DNA from: UMGS75 sp963648435 | GTDB taxonomy: Bacteria > Bacillota_I > Bacilli_A > ML615J-28 > CAG-313 | Reading direction: 5' to 3' | Length of the DNA stretch: 39,655 nt | Assembly: GCA_963648435.1 (NCBI GenBank) | Contig: CAVJDT010000011.1 | Span: 1-39,655, forward strand | In this document: piece by piece, positions 24,961 to 34,391 of the stretch | Layout of the letters: the number at the start of each line of letters is the position of its first letter | Numbering within the stretch: the stretch's first letter is position 1 | Notes under the pieces: model-generated | The model's input: the letters and a program-made list of their open reading frames with translations, nothing else | Databases searched by the model: none | Told to the model about the DNA's origin: nothing | Position numbers and translations under genes: made by a program

Positions 24961-27900
24961 ATGAGTAAATATAGTGTAAAAAAACCAGTTACGGTGTTAA
25001 TGTGCATTATGATTGTTATTGTTCTAGGTATTTATTCACTAACTAAACAATCATTAGGTTTGTTTCCTGAAATGAACTTACCTTATGTGGTGGTTGTGAC
25101 TCCATATGTAGGAGCGAGTGCTGAAGAAGTTACTGAAAAAGTAACATCAGTGGTTGAATCACAAGTAACATCCATGAATAATTTTTCAAGTGTTCAGTCC
25201 ACATCTAATTCCAACTATAGTATTGTTATTGTTGAATTTAATGATGGTACTAATATGGATACGGTTATGATTGATTTAAGAACTAAACTTGACAATATTG
25301 AATTCCCAGAAGGAACGACTAAACCTACTATTTTAAAAGTTTCTCCAGATATGTTACCAGTCATGACAGTATCCGTATCAATGGAAAATGATGAAACTGA
25401 TCCAGAGCAATCATTTATAAAAACAACACAATTTGTTGAAAATGAATTAGTAACAAGATTAAATAGAGTAGAAGGAGTTGCGGAAGTATCAATGAGTGGT
25501 GCTTCATCAATTGTTGTTGAGGTTAATCTAGATCAAAATATTTTAAAAACTAAAGGTTATACAAACGATGAAATTTTATCATTAATTAAAGAACAAAACC
25601 ATGATGAACTAATTGGTGTAGCTCTTAACAATGGTAAAATCTGTATGCTTAATTTAGGTAATTCAATAGAAAACATTGAGGATTTAAGGGAATTACCTTT
25701 ACCACTTTCAAAAACTAATGAAGTTGTAAAATTAAAAGATTTAGCCACGGAAAATGGAATTAAATATACCGATCAAAATTCAGAAAGTTACTCAAAAGTT
25801 AATGGTAAAAAAACAATTACTTTATCATTTCAAATGCAAAATGGCTCCGTTATAACAGATATTACTAAAGCCATTACAAAAGAACTTGATGCGATTAAAA
25901 AAGAATATAGCACTTTTGATTATTCAGTAGTTTTAGACCAAGGTGAATATATTAATATGGCAGTAAGCTCAGTTATAGAAAATTTAATCTATGGAGCTAT
26001 CCTTGCAATTATAATATTATTACTTTTCTTAAGAGATTGGCGACCTACTTTAATAGTTGGTCTTGCTATTCCAATTTCGGTAATTGCAACATTTATGTGT
26101 ATGTATTTTGCGGGGATAAACTTAAATATGCTATCAATGGGTGGTCTTGCAATCGGTATTGGAATGTTAGTTGATAACGCCATAGTTGTTATTGAAAATA
26201 TATTTAGACTTCGTAAAGAAGGAAAGTCTAAAAAAGATGCCGCAATCCTTGGTGCAAAAGGTGTAGCTTCAGCTATTATTTCTTCAACTGTTACAACTGT
26301 TATTGTCTTTGTGCCCGTTTTATTCTTGGGAGGAACCATTAAAGATGTTTTCTCTAATATGGCATATACAATCACATTCTCATTACTTTGTAGTTTAGTA
26401 ATTGCCTTAACAATGGTTCCCGCAATGGCTTCAAGAATGTTCAATGACCCTAATCATTGTCCAAAGTGTGATGCAGAAATCAGCCCAACTGATACTGTAT
26501 GTGCATGTTGTGGTAAAAAGCTCAAGAAATATAAAGAACCTAAAGTAAAAAATAAAGAATCTAAATTTATGCAAACTTATGATAAAGTCATTAGATGGTC
26601 ACTTTCACACAAATTAATAGTTTTTGGTAGTGTGGTTTTATTATTTATTTTATCAGTTGGATTAGTCTTAACAAAAGGATTTGTTTTACTTCCAGAAACT
26701 GATGAAGGTTCAATATCAACAACGATTACGGTTAATAGTGATATTTCTTTTGATAATTTATCAAATTATACTGATGATTTAGCAAAAACAATTAAAGATT
26801 CAAGTAGTGAAATTGAAACGGTTAGTGCAAGATTCGGTAATAGTAGTGGAGTGATGGCACTTATTTCTAGTTCATCATCTAATGCAACAAGTATTTCATT
26901 AACGATTAAATTAAAAGATAATCATCGCAAAGCTACTGATTATTATGCAAATAATATTAAAGATATTATTACAGAACATAATAGTGCCGAAAATCTAAAA
27001 AAATATGAAATCAACAAATCTGATATTTATGAAAATGAAACCGAAAGTAGTTCAACAAGTATTACTTCATTTATTTCAACAGGGGTAAGTATTAAAGTTA
27101 AAGGTTATAACCTTGAAAAAATGGAAGAAGTCGCGGTTAAACTAGCCCAAATAATGAGTGAAGTAGAAGGAACTAAAAAGGTAAGTACTGGAGTAGTTGG
27201 TTCAGATAATAATCTTAAAATATATGTTAATAAAGATAATGCCGCAAAATTAGGTTTAACAGAACAAGACTTTATTGATAATGCTAAAGTCATATTTAAT
27301 ACAACTGGTCTTGATATGATGACTACGGAAAATACAACTAAATTAGTTTTCAATGGTAGTGAATATGAACTTAGTATTCCTTCAGAAGTAAATATTTCAG
27401 GCGTTGGATTAACAACAATAATGAAACTATTTGGTAGTTATGAAGAATTCCTTAAATATTTTAAAATATTTGATAAAAAGATGCTTAAAGTAATTGAAGA
27501 TTCAGGGTTATCAGTGTATACGTTTATGCCAACTGAATTCGCAGACAAAAGTTTAACCCAAATTCTTATGATTGTTCAAACTAAATATGGCGGTGATTTC
27601 ACTAAAGCTATGACAGAAGCTATGGCAGAAGGTATTAGCCTTGTGGTTAGTCCATTCATTTATTATAGTGAATCTGAAAATAAGCTATATGATGTCAGCA
27701 AACTTAATTTTATAATTCCAGAAGGTGCCGATCCCCTTGATACTAAAGCGGCCGGTAATGTTTTAGGAAGTGAAGATGACAAAGATGCGATATCATATGT
27801 AAAGAAAGTAACAGGCTATAGCACAATTTTAAGTGATGGTAAATATCGTTATTTTAATGTATCATGCCAGGTTAATCAAGCCTATAATGTTACTAAAGTT

Positions 27901-28533
27901 TCAAGTGAAGTAAATAAGAAAATTGATGAATATACTAAATCTAGTGAGTTTGATGCTTATCGTGATATTGTTCAAATAGAATATAGTGGGGAAAATGAAC
28001 AAATTATGGAAACAGTTAAGCAAATGATCATAGCATTATTAATAGGTATATTATTAGTATATATGGTTATGGCCATTCAGTTCCAATCACTAGTATATCC
28101 ATTGATTGTTTTAGGTACGCTTCCACTTGCCTTTACGGGCGGATTATTATTTGTTTTAATCTTTGGATTAGAATTTAGTGTTGTCGTGCTAATGGGATTA
28201 ATAATTCTAGTTGGGGTTGCGGTCAACAATGGTATTGTTTTAATTGACTATATTAATCAATTAAGAGCTGAAGGCTTTACAATAAAAGAAGCATGTGTTG
28301 ATGCAACTAAAACAAGACTTCGTCCAATTTTAATGACAGCTCTTACGACAATTTTTGGTTTAATCTTTACAGCGATAGGTTTAAATAATGGCGCAGAACT
28401 TCTTCAACCCCTTGCGGTAACGGCGATTGGGGGATTACTATATGCAACCATTCTTACGCTTGTAGTCATACCAATTATTTATATGGCCTTCAATCATCGT
28501 AAAGTAAAACAAGAAGAAAAAAAGGAAGCATAA
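24961..28533 (+). CDS. RND-family exporter (HAE1/SwrC-like) with a zinc ribbon in the cytoplasmic loop
   Basis: A 1190-residue proton-driven efflux pump with duplicated halves. Helix 1 is at 10-30, followed by the first porter region, helices at about 340-490 and again from about 1018 to the end. The fourth helix contains GMLVDNAIVVIENIF with the proton-relay Asp405, where AcrB has Asp-Asp and this protein Asp-Asn. Between the two halves, where other members have a short loop, sits CPKCDAEI..VCACCGKK (Cys500, Cys503, Cys514, Cys517), a complete zinc-ribbon motif. The second porter region is long (about 570-1015) and includes an insert near 820-945. No adaptor or outer-membrane channel gene is nearby, as expected for a cell with one membrane. 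Substrate unknown. Confidence 0.88.
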   Translation: MSKYSVKKPVTVLMCIMIVIVLGIYSLTKQSLGLFPEMNLPYVVVVTPYVGASAEEVTEKVTSVVESQVTSMNNFSSVQSTSNSNYSIVIVEFNDGTNMDTVMIDLRTKLDNIEFPEGTTKPTILKVSPDMLPVMTVSVSMENDETDPEQSFIKTTQFVENELVTRLNRVEGVAEVSMSGASSIVVEVNLDQNILKTKGYTNDEILSLIKEQNHDELIGVALNNGKICMLNLGNSIENIEDLRELPLPLSKTNEVVKLKDLATENGIKYTDQNSESYSKVNGKKTITLSFQMQNGSVITDITKAITKELDAIKKEYSTFDYSVVLDQGEYINMAVSSVIENLIYGAILAIIILLLFLRDWRPTLIVGLAIPISVIATFMCMYFAGINLNMLSMGGLAIGIGMLVDNAIVVIENIFRLRKEGKSKKDAAILGAKGVASAIISSTVTTVIVFVPVLFLGGTIKDVFSNMAYTITFSLLCSLVIALTMVPAMASRMFNDPNHCPKCDAEISPTDTVCACCGKKLKKYKEPKVKNKESKFMQTYDKVIRWSLSHKLIVFGSVVLLFILSVGLVLTKGFVLLPETDEGSISTTITVNSDISFDNLSNYTDDLAKTIKDSSSEIETVSARFGNSSGVMALISSSSSNATSISLTIKLKDNHRKATDYYANNIKDIITEHNSAENLKKYEINKSDIYENETESSSTSITSFISTGVSIKVKGYNLEKMEEVAVKLAQIMSEVEGTKKVSTGVVGSDNNLKIYVNKDNAAKLGLTEQDFIDNAKVIFNTTGLDMMTTENTTKLVFNGSEYELSIPSEVNISGVGLTTIMKLFGSYEEFLKYFKIFDKKMLKVIEDSGLSVYTFMPTEFADKSLTQILMIVQTKYGGDFTKAMTEAMAEGISLVVSPFIYYSESENKLYDVSKLNFIIPEGADPLDTKAAGNVLGSEDDKDAISYVKKVTGYSTILSDGKYRYFNVSCQVNQAYNVTKVSSEVNKKIDEYTKSSEFDAYRDIVQIEYSGENEQIMETVKQMIIALLIGILLVYMVMAIQFQSLVYPLIVLGTLPLAFTGGLLFVLIFGLEFSVVVLMGLIILVGVAVNNGIVLIDYINQLRAEGFTIKEACVDATKTRLRPILMTALTTIFGLIFTAIGLNNGAELLQPLAVTAIGGLLYATILTLVVIPIIYMAFNHRKVKQEEKKEA

Positions 28534-28534
28534 A

Positions 28535-29110
28535 ATGGCATCAACAAAAGAAAAAATAATTGAAGCAGTAATTGAAACGCTAAATGAAAACTTTAATTAT
28601 GATGAATTTAGCATGAGTACGATTGCTGATAAAGTGGGAATAGGTAAGAGCACCATTTATGAATATTTTGATTCAAAAAGTGATTTGTTAATTGAAACAA
28701 TAAAAGGGATTGTGGATTTATATATAAAACAAATACTAATACATGATCTTACGAACCTTAATTTTCATGATGCCTTTGTTATGCAAATCTTAGATATTAT
28801 TAAATGTGATTTTAATAAAAATGCTATTTTTCATATCTTTACTCAACTTGATTTAACTCCTCAAGTAAAAGAAGAAAAAATTAAAGAAAAAATGGAAGAA
28901 GCCAAAAAAATAGTATTAGAAAGATTTGCATATATTTTCAATAAAGGAATAGAGGAAAAAATCATTAATGCAACTTATGATGTTAAAACTGAAGCATTAA
29001 TATCAGGATTACTTAGTACAATGATTTGTCGTCAAATTAATAATTCAGTAGGCACAAATGAAGAAGTAGCTGAATACCTATATGATGTTGTTATTAAAAT
29101 ATTAAATTAA
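28535..29110 (+). CDS. TetR-family transcription regulator
   Basis: 191 residues. The N-terminal helix-turn-helix is clear: FSMSTIADKVGIGKSTIYEYFDSKSDLL (about 25-52), the usual TetR pattern. The C-terminal ligand-binding part is helical and not assigned. It starts two bases after the RND gene with ribosome site AAAGGAAG, so it is made together with the pump and very probably represses the operon through the palindrome at 24923-24942, being released by a pump substrate. Confidence 0.9.
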   Translation: MASTKEKIIEAVIETLNENFNYDEFSMSTIADKVGIGKSTIYEYFDSKSDLLIETIKGIVDLYIKQILIHDLTNLNFHDAFVMQILDIIKCDFNKNAIFHIFTQLDLTPQVKEEKIKEKMEEAKKIVLERFAYIFNKGIEEKIINATYDVKTEALISGLLSTMICRQINNSVGTNEEVAEYLYDVVIKILN

Positions 29111-29120
29111 AATTATAAGC

Positions 29121-29153
29121 AAAAGTGTTTAGTAGTGATACTAGACACTTTTT
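29121..29153 (+). terminator. Terminator of the RND-TetR operon
   Basis: AAGTGTTTAGTA (29123-29134) pairs with TACTAGACACTT (29139-29150, one wobble), followed by TTT. Confidence 0.85.
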
Positions 29154-29183
29154 CTAACTTAAATGCACATATATACATTTCTC

Positions 29184-29212
29184 TTTCTTTTTTCATGTTT
29201 TTTTGGTATAAT
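29184..29212 (+). promoter_or_regulatory. Promoter of the HAD-queH unit
   Basis: A good TATAAT (29207-29212) with a poor -35 box, TTTCTT (29184-29189), at 17 bases. AAGGAG and the ATG follow 20-26 bases later. Confidence 0.5.
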
Positions 29213-29237
29213 ATATTATAAGAAAGAAGGAGTATCA

Positions 29238-29954
29238 ATGAATAAACCAAAGATAATTGTAATGGATATGGGGAAAACATTATTAGATAGTCGTAATGTA
29301 AATTTTGAACTTGGGGTAAAACACATCTATGATAATTATTGTATACATAACATTTCATATGAAGAATTATTAGAAGATTATAAATTAATTTGTGATACGG
29401 GTTTTAAAAAAAGAAATAATGATAATTTTGAACTTAATTTTCACAATGCTTTAAATTACGTAAATAAGATAGTAGGGTTTAATAAAGAAGTTGATTATTA
29501 CCAGATAGAAAAAGAATTTGTGGATATAACTATGCCAAGAATTCTTGTTGATGGTGTTGATGCGTTTTTAGAGGTAACTAAAAACTTTCAAATACCCGTT
29601 TATGTGTTAAGCAATAGTTGCTTTAGTAGTGAAGAGTTAAAACATGAATTAAAAGAATTTAAGATTGATAAATATTTTGAAGATGTTTTATCTAGTGGTG
29701 ACTATTTAATGAGAAAACCAAGTGAAATTTTTTATCATTTAATTATTAAAATAATTAAGCGTAAATATCCAAATGTTTTACTAAAGGATATTTGGTATAT
29801 TGGTAATGATTACAGGTGTGATGTAGTAGGTGCAAGTTTAACTGGCTTAACTAGTGTTTGGTTAAACCGGTTAAATCAAGAAAATTTTAACAATCTTGAT
29901 ATTATTGAAGTTAATAGTTATTTTGAATTAATTGAGAGGTTAAAAAATGAATAA
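29238..29954 (+). CDS. HAD-superfamily hydrolase-like protein with DxG motif I
   Basis: 238 residues from ATG 29238 (after AAGGAG); a longer frame from 29163 includes the promoter and is rejected. HAD motifs are visible in order: motif I VMDMGKTLLDS (nucleophile Asp10, but Gly12 where phosphatases have the acid-base Asp), motif II VLSNS, motif III Lys in MRKPSEIF, and motif IV YIGNDYRCDVVGA. A helical cap lies between about 20 and 95. It overlaps queH by eight bases. Substrate unknown; the altered motif I may mean a different chemistry or reduced activity. Confidence 0.75.
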   Translation: MNKPKIIVMDMGKTLLDSRNVNFELGVKHIYDNYCIHNISYEELLEDYKLICDTGFKKRNNDNFELNFHNALNYVNKIVGFNKEVDYYQIEKEFVDITMPRILVDGVDAFLEVTKNFQIPVYVLSNSCFSSEELKHELKEFKIDKYFEDVLSSGDYLMRKPSEIFYHLIIKIIKRKYPNVLLKDIWYIGNDYRCDVVGASLTGLTSVWLNRLNQENFNNLDIIEVNSYFELIERLKNE

Positions 29955-30582
29955 ATATGAAGAGTTTAAAAAAGAACTAGCAAATCTTGCTACATCAGGC
30001 AGTAAACCGACATTACTACTCCACAGCTGTTGTGGACCATGTAGCAGTCATGTTTTAAATCTTCTATCCAAATATTTTAAAATTACGGTTTATTATTACA
30101 ACCCTAATATTTATCCACTTGAAGAATTTGAAAAAAGATTAAACACGCAGAAAGAGTTATTATCTAAACTTGATTATCATGTTGATTTAATTGTTGAAAG
30201 AGATGACTATAATGTATATTTAAGAAATGTTGATGAGTATAAACATTTAGGTGAAAAAAGCATGCGATGCTATAAATGTTATGAATTTAGAATGATAAAA
30301 CTACAACAAGAAGCAAGACAATATAATTTTGATTATTTCACTACAACCTTATCAGTAAGTCCTCATAAGAATAGTCTTTGGATAAATGAAATTGGCAGTA
30401 AATTAACTACTGATGAATGCAAGTATTTATACTCAGACTTTAAGAAAGAAAATGGATATTTAGATTCCACAAATCTTGCTAAAAAATATGAATTATATCG
30501 ACAAGATTATTGTGGATGTCAGTTTTCATTTGAAGAAGCTATTAAAAGAAGAGAAGAAAAAGAACGAAAAATAGAAAATTAA
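29947..30582 (+). CDS. queH: Epoxyqueuosine reductase QueH
   Basis: QueH does the last step of queuosine synthesis, reducing epoxyqueuosine in the anticodon of certain tRNAs, and replaces QueG in many Firmicutes. The family's Cys pattern is present: LLLHSCCGPCSS near residue 25-36, MRCYKCYEFR (about 97-106) and DYCGCQFS (about 190-197), which bind the Fe-S cluster and a second iron. Also visible are YYYNPNIYP and TTLSVSPHKN, both typical. 211 residues, normal length. Overlaps the HAD gene and is probably coupled to it. No other queuosine gene is in the window. Confidence 0.92.
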   Translation: MNKYEEFKKELANLATSGSKPTLLLHSCCGPCSSHVLNLLSKYFKITVYYYNPNIYPLEEFEKRLNTQKELLSKLDYHVDLIVERDDYNVYLRNVDEYKHLGEKSMRCYKCYEFRMIKLQQEARQYNFDYFTTTLSVSPHKNSLWINEIGSKLTTDECKYLYSDFKKENGYLDSTNLAKKYELYRQDYCGCQFSFEEAIKRREEKERKIEN

Positions 30583-30633
30583 AAGATAAAAAAATAAAAT
30601 AAATACACTTTAAATAATGAAAAAGATAAATGC

Positions 30634-30662
30634 TTGAAAAAAAAGCCAAAAAATGATATTAT
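30634..30662 (+). promoter_or_regulatory. Promoter of secA
   Basis: TTGAAA (30634-30639), 17 bases, TATTAT (30657-30662); ribosome site AAAGGAAG at 30673-30680. Confidence 0.7.
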
Positions 30663-30687
30663 ATATAAGATGAAAGGAAGTGTCCTC

Positions 30688-33231
30688 ATGTTTAAAAAAT
30701 TATTTGATCCATCATATAAAGAATTTAAAAGATGTGAAAAACTAGCTAATCAAGTAGTAGCATTAGCTGATGAATATAAAAAATTAACTGATGATGAGTT
30801 AAAACATAAAACTGTGGAATTTAAAGAAAGAATTGCCAAAGGCGAAACACTAGATTCTTTATTAGTTGAAGCCTTCGCAACTGTCAGAGAAGCATCAACC
30901 AGGGTTCTTGGTCTTACTCCATTTAAAGTACAAATTATTGGTGCCGCCGCAATGCATTTTGGTAATATTGCGGAAATGAAAACCGGTGAAGGTAAAACTC
31001 TAACCAGTGTTATGCCTGCTTATTTAAACGCCCTAACTGGTGAAGGTGTTCATATTGTAACCGTTAATGAATACCTTGCGGGACGTGATGCTACGGAAAT
31101 GGGAGCCGTCCATAAGTTTTTAGGACTAACTGTTGGTTTGAATCTTCGTGATATGACTCCTGAAGAAAAACAAGCTCAATATAATTGTGATATCACATAT
31201 TCAACTAATAATGAACTTGGTTTTGATTATCTACGGGATCACATGGTAATTTATAAAGAACAAATGGTTCAACGTCCTCACATGAATTTTGCGATTGTGG
31301 ATGAAGTTGACTCCATCTTAATTGATGAAGCTAGAACTCCACTTATTATTTCAGGTGGTGAAAAGAAAGGACCAAACTTGTATTTACAAGCTAATACTTT
31401 TGTAAAAGGCTTAAGAGAAAAAAATGATCAAAATCCTGATGGTGATTACGAGATAGATGTTAAAGATCAACATGTTACAATTACTGAACAAGGAATTGAA
31501 AAAGCTCAAAAATTCTTTGGCGTTGATAATATTTATGATGTAAGATACGTTAATTTAGTTCATCATATTAATAATGCCTTACGTGCTAATTACATAATGT
31601 TTAGAGATAAAGATTATGTTGTTCAAGATGGTACAGTTATTATTGTTGACCCCTTTACGGGCCGTTTAATGCATGGACGTCAATATAGTGAAGGTCTACA
31701 TCAAGCCCTAGAAGCTAAAGAAAATGTTGAAATTAAAAAGGAAACAAGAACTCTTGCAACCATAACCTTCCAAAATTACTTTAGAATGTACAAAAAACTT
31801 GCGGGTATGACCGGTACTGCTAAAACTGAAGAAGAGGAATTTAGAAATATTTATAATATGCTTGTAATTGAAATTCCAACTAATATGCCTGTAATTAGAA
31901 AAGATGAACCAGATTTAATCTTTAGATCAGAAGAAGCTAAGTACAAGGCTATTGCGAAAGAAATAAAAGAACGTCACGAAAAAGGACAACCTATCCTAGT
32001 TGGTACTATTTCTATTGAAACAAGTGAATTATTATCAGGTATTTTAAAAAGATATGGTATTCCTCATAATGTTTTGAATGCTAAACAACATGAAAGAGAA
32101 GCTGAAATTGTTTCAAAAGCCGGTTTAAAAGGTGCTGTAACAATCGCCACAAACATGGCTGGTCGTGGTACTGATATTAAACTTGGTGAAGGTGTCGTTG
32201 AACTTGGTGGTCTAGCCGTTATTGGTACGGAACGTCATGAAGCTCGTCGTATTGACAATCAGTTACGTGGTCGAAGTGGTAGACAAGGTGACCCAGGCTA
32301 TAGCCGTTTCTATTTATCAACTAAAGATGAATTAATGGTACGTTTCGGTGGTGAACGATTTGAAAGAATTTTAGGGATGATTGCTTCACCTGATGCTGAA
32401 GGAAATGAAACTCCACTAGAATCAAAAATGTTTAGTCGTTTCGTGGAAAGTGCACAACGTAAAATTGAAGGTTATAACTACGATCGTCGTAAAAGTGTTG
32501 TTGAATATGATGAAGTTTTAAGAAAACAAAGAGAAGTTATTTACGGTCAAAGAAAAGATATTTTATTCTTAGAAGATGTTGAACCAATTATTAAGAATAT
32601 GATGAAGTCAGTCACAAATACACTGGTTCCTACCTTCCAAGATACAGAAAATAAAAAATCAAAAGGTATAGTAATTGATCGTTTCATGGATGAATTTATT
32701 AATAAATACTTTAATATGGGAACATTTGAACCATTTGAATTTGAAAATAAACAAATTTCTGAAATTGAAGAAATGGTATACAATAAACTAGTTAGTAATT
32801 TAGATGAGAAAAAAGAACTAGTACCTCCAGAAATACACCAAGAATTTATGCGCGTTATTTTATTACGTACAGTCGATAAATATTGGATGGACCATATTGA
32901 TAAGATGAGTAGTCTTCGCCAAAGTGTTGGACTACAAGCTTATGCTCAAGTTAATCCATTAAGAGAATACCAAATGATTGGCTTTGATATGTTTAATGAG
33001 TTAATCGCAAACATTGAAAGTGAAGTTACAGTTTATGCAAGTAGAGCTCAACTTCGTGATAATTTACAACGTGAACAAGTAGCTAAACCGACAGGAACAA
33101 ATTCTGGAAATGATGAACCTCAAAAACGTAAACCTGTCGTAAATAAAAACAAAAAACCAGGTCGTAATGACCCATGCCCATGTGGTAGCGGTAAAAAATA
33201 TAAATATTGTTGTGGAATGAATGAAAAATAA
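30688..33231 (+). CDS. secA: Preprotein translocase ATPase SecA
   Basis: SecA drives unfolded proteins through SecYEG. From ATG 30688 (MFKKLFDPSYKEFKRCEK) the protein has 847 residues. The frame extends upstream to 30634, but that is the -35 box. Visible: Walker A MKTGEGKT (about 97-104), DEVDSILIDEARTPL (about 204-218), NMAGRGTDIKLGEG, the RQLRGRSGRQGDPG region of the second motor domain (as NQLRGRSGRQGDPG), and the C-terminal zinc module PGRNDPCPCGSGKKYKYCCG (about 822-843). All regions are in order and complete. It exports the many secreted and lipoproteins in this window. Confidence 0.96.
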   Translation: MFKKLFDPSYKEFKRCEKLANQVVALADEYKKLTDDELKHKTVEFKERIAKGETLDSLLVEAFATVREASTRVLGLTPFKVQIIGAAAMHFGNIAEMKTGEGKTLTSVMPAYLNALTGEGVHIVTVNEYLAGRDATEMGAVHKFLGLTVGLNLRDMTPEEKQAQYNCDITYSTNNELGFDYLRDHMVIYKEQMVQRPHMNFAIVDEVDSILIDEARTPLIISGGEKKGPNLYLQANTFVKGLREKNDQNPDGDYEIDVKDQHVTITEQGIEKAQKFFGVDNIYDVRYVNLVHHINNALRANYIMFRDKDYVVQDGTVIIVDPFTGRLMHGRQYSEGLHQALEAKENVEIKKETRTLATITFQNYFRMYKKLAGMTGTAKTEEEEFRNIYNMLVIEIPTNMPVIRKDEPDLIFRSEEAKYKAIAKEIKERHEKGQPILVGTISIETSELLSGILKRYGIPHNVLNAKQHEREAEIVSKAGLKGAVTIATNMAGRGTDIKLGEGVVELGGLAVIGTERHEARRIDNQLRGRSGRQGDPGYSRFYLSTKDELMVRFGGERFERILGMIASPDAEGNETPLESKMFSRFVESAQRKIEGYNYDRRKSVVEYDEVLRKQREVIYGQRKDILFLEDVEPIIKNMMKSVTNTLVPTFQDTENKKSKGIVIDRFMDEFINKYFNMGTFEPFEFENKQISEIEEMVYNKLVSNLDEKKELVPPEIHQEFMRVILLRTVDKYWMDHIDKMSSLRQSVGLQAYAQVNPLREYQMIGFDMFNELIANIESEVTVYASRAQLRDNLQREQVAKPTGTNSGNDEPQKRKPVVNKNKKPGRNDPCPCGSGKKYKYCCGMNEK

Positions 33232-33288
33232 ATAATACTAAAAATGCTAAAAATGTTTATCATTGTTTATCATTAATTAGGAGGTAGC

Positions 33289-34380
33289 ATGGAAAAGTTT
33301 GAAATATCTAAAGCATTTGAAGATTTTACCACAAGACTTAAAGCTCTTGATAAAGTCTTAAATATTGAAGAAATGAACCAAGAAATTAAGAATAATGAAC
33401 AAAAAATGTTAGATGCTACTTTCTGGGATGATACAAAAAGTGCAACTTCATTTGTTCAACATAATAATGAAATGAAAGAAACTATTAATACTTTTGAATC
33501 ATTATGTAAAACAAATGAAGAAATAGAAATGATTTTAGAATTAGATGATATATCTTTATATGATGAAGCAGCTGATATTATTAAATCATTAAATAAAAAA
33601 TTAGAAAAATTTGAAATTGCACAACTACTTAATGAACCATATGATCATTTGAATGCGATTATGGAATTACATCCAGGAGCAGGAGGAACCGAGTCACAAG
33701 ATTGGACTTTAATGCTTTACCGAATGTACAAAAGATATGCTGAAAGAAACAATTTTGAATTTGAATTAATTGATTATGAAGAAGCAAGTGATGCAGGACT
33801 AAAGAGTGCAACCTTTATGATTAAAGGTAAAAATGCTTATGGAACTTTAAAAGGAGAAAAAGGAGTTCACCGTTTAGTTAGAATATCCCCATTTGATAGT
33901 AATGCAAGACGCCATACAAGTTTTTCAGGTTGTAACGTTACCCCAGAAATTGATAACGATGTTAATGTTGAAATCAATCCTGATGACCTTAAAATTGATA
34001 CTTATCGCTCAAGTGGAGCTGGTGGACAACACATAAATAAAACTGATTCAGCTGTGAGAATAACTCACCTTCCAACGGGCATTGTGGTAAGTTGTCAAAA
34101 TCAACGTAGTCAAATTCAAAATAAAGAAAAAGCTTTACAAGTTTTAAAATCAAAAATTTATCAAAGAGAATTAGAAAAGAAAGAAAATATGCTTAAAAAT
34201 ATTAGTGGTGAATTACTTGAAAATGGCTTTGGTAGTCAAATTAGAAGTTATATTCTTCACCCATATGCCCTTGTCAAAGATCACCGAACTTTAGTCGAAT
34301 CAACTAATCCTACAAATGTTTTAGATGGGGATTTAGATATTTTTATTGATGCATATTTGAAATGGAATAAAAGAAATTAA
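33289..34380 (+). CDS. prfB: Peptide chain release factor 2, without programmed frameshift
   Basis: RF2 ends translation at UAA and UGA. The 363-residue protein has the codon-reading tripeptide SPF (200-202, in RISPFDSNARRHTSF) that defines RF2, and the catalytic GGQ at 245-247 in SSGAGGQHINKTDSAVRITH. In most bacteria the gene has an in-frame UGA near codon 25 that needs a +1 shift; here the frame is open from ATG 33289 (after AGGAGG) to the end. Its presence fits the use of TGA as stop in this genome. Follows secA by 57 bases, the common secA-prfB order of Bacilli. Confidence 0.95.
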   Translation: MEKFEISKAFEDFTTRLKALDKVLNIEEMNQEIKNNEQKMLDATFWDDTKSATSFVQHNNEMKETINTFESLCKTNEEIEMILELDDISLYDEAADIIKSLNKKLEKFEIAQLLNEPYDHLNAIMELHPGAGGTESQDWTLMLYRMYKRYAERNNFEFELIDYEEASDAGLKSATFMIKGKNAYGTLKGEKGVHRLVRISPFDSNARRHTSFSGCNVTPEIDNDVNVEINPDDLKIDTYRSSGAGGQHINKTDSAVRITHLPTGIVVSCQNQRSQIQNKEKALQVLKSKIYQRELEKKENMLKNISGELLENGFGSQIRSYILHPYALVKDHRTLVESTNPTNVLDGDLDIFIDAYLKWNKRN

Positions 34381-34391
34381 GGGTGATACAT

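Noticed and set aside
25989..26444. Minus-strand open frame of 151 codons inside the RND gene
   Set aside because: It lies antisense to conserved transporter helices and has no ribosome site; it is a by-product of the real gene's codon pattern.
29163..29237. Hydrophobic N-terminal extension of the HAD protein
   Set aside because: It is T-rich promoter DNA containing the TATAAT; the ATG at 29238 has the AAGGAG ribosome site and begins the HAD fold.
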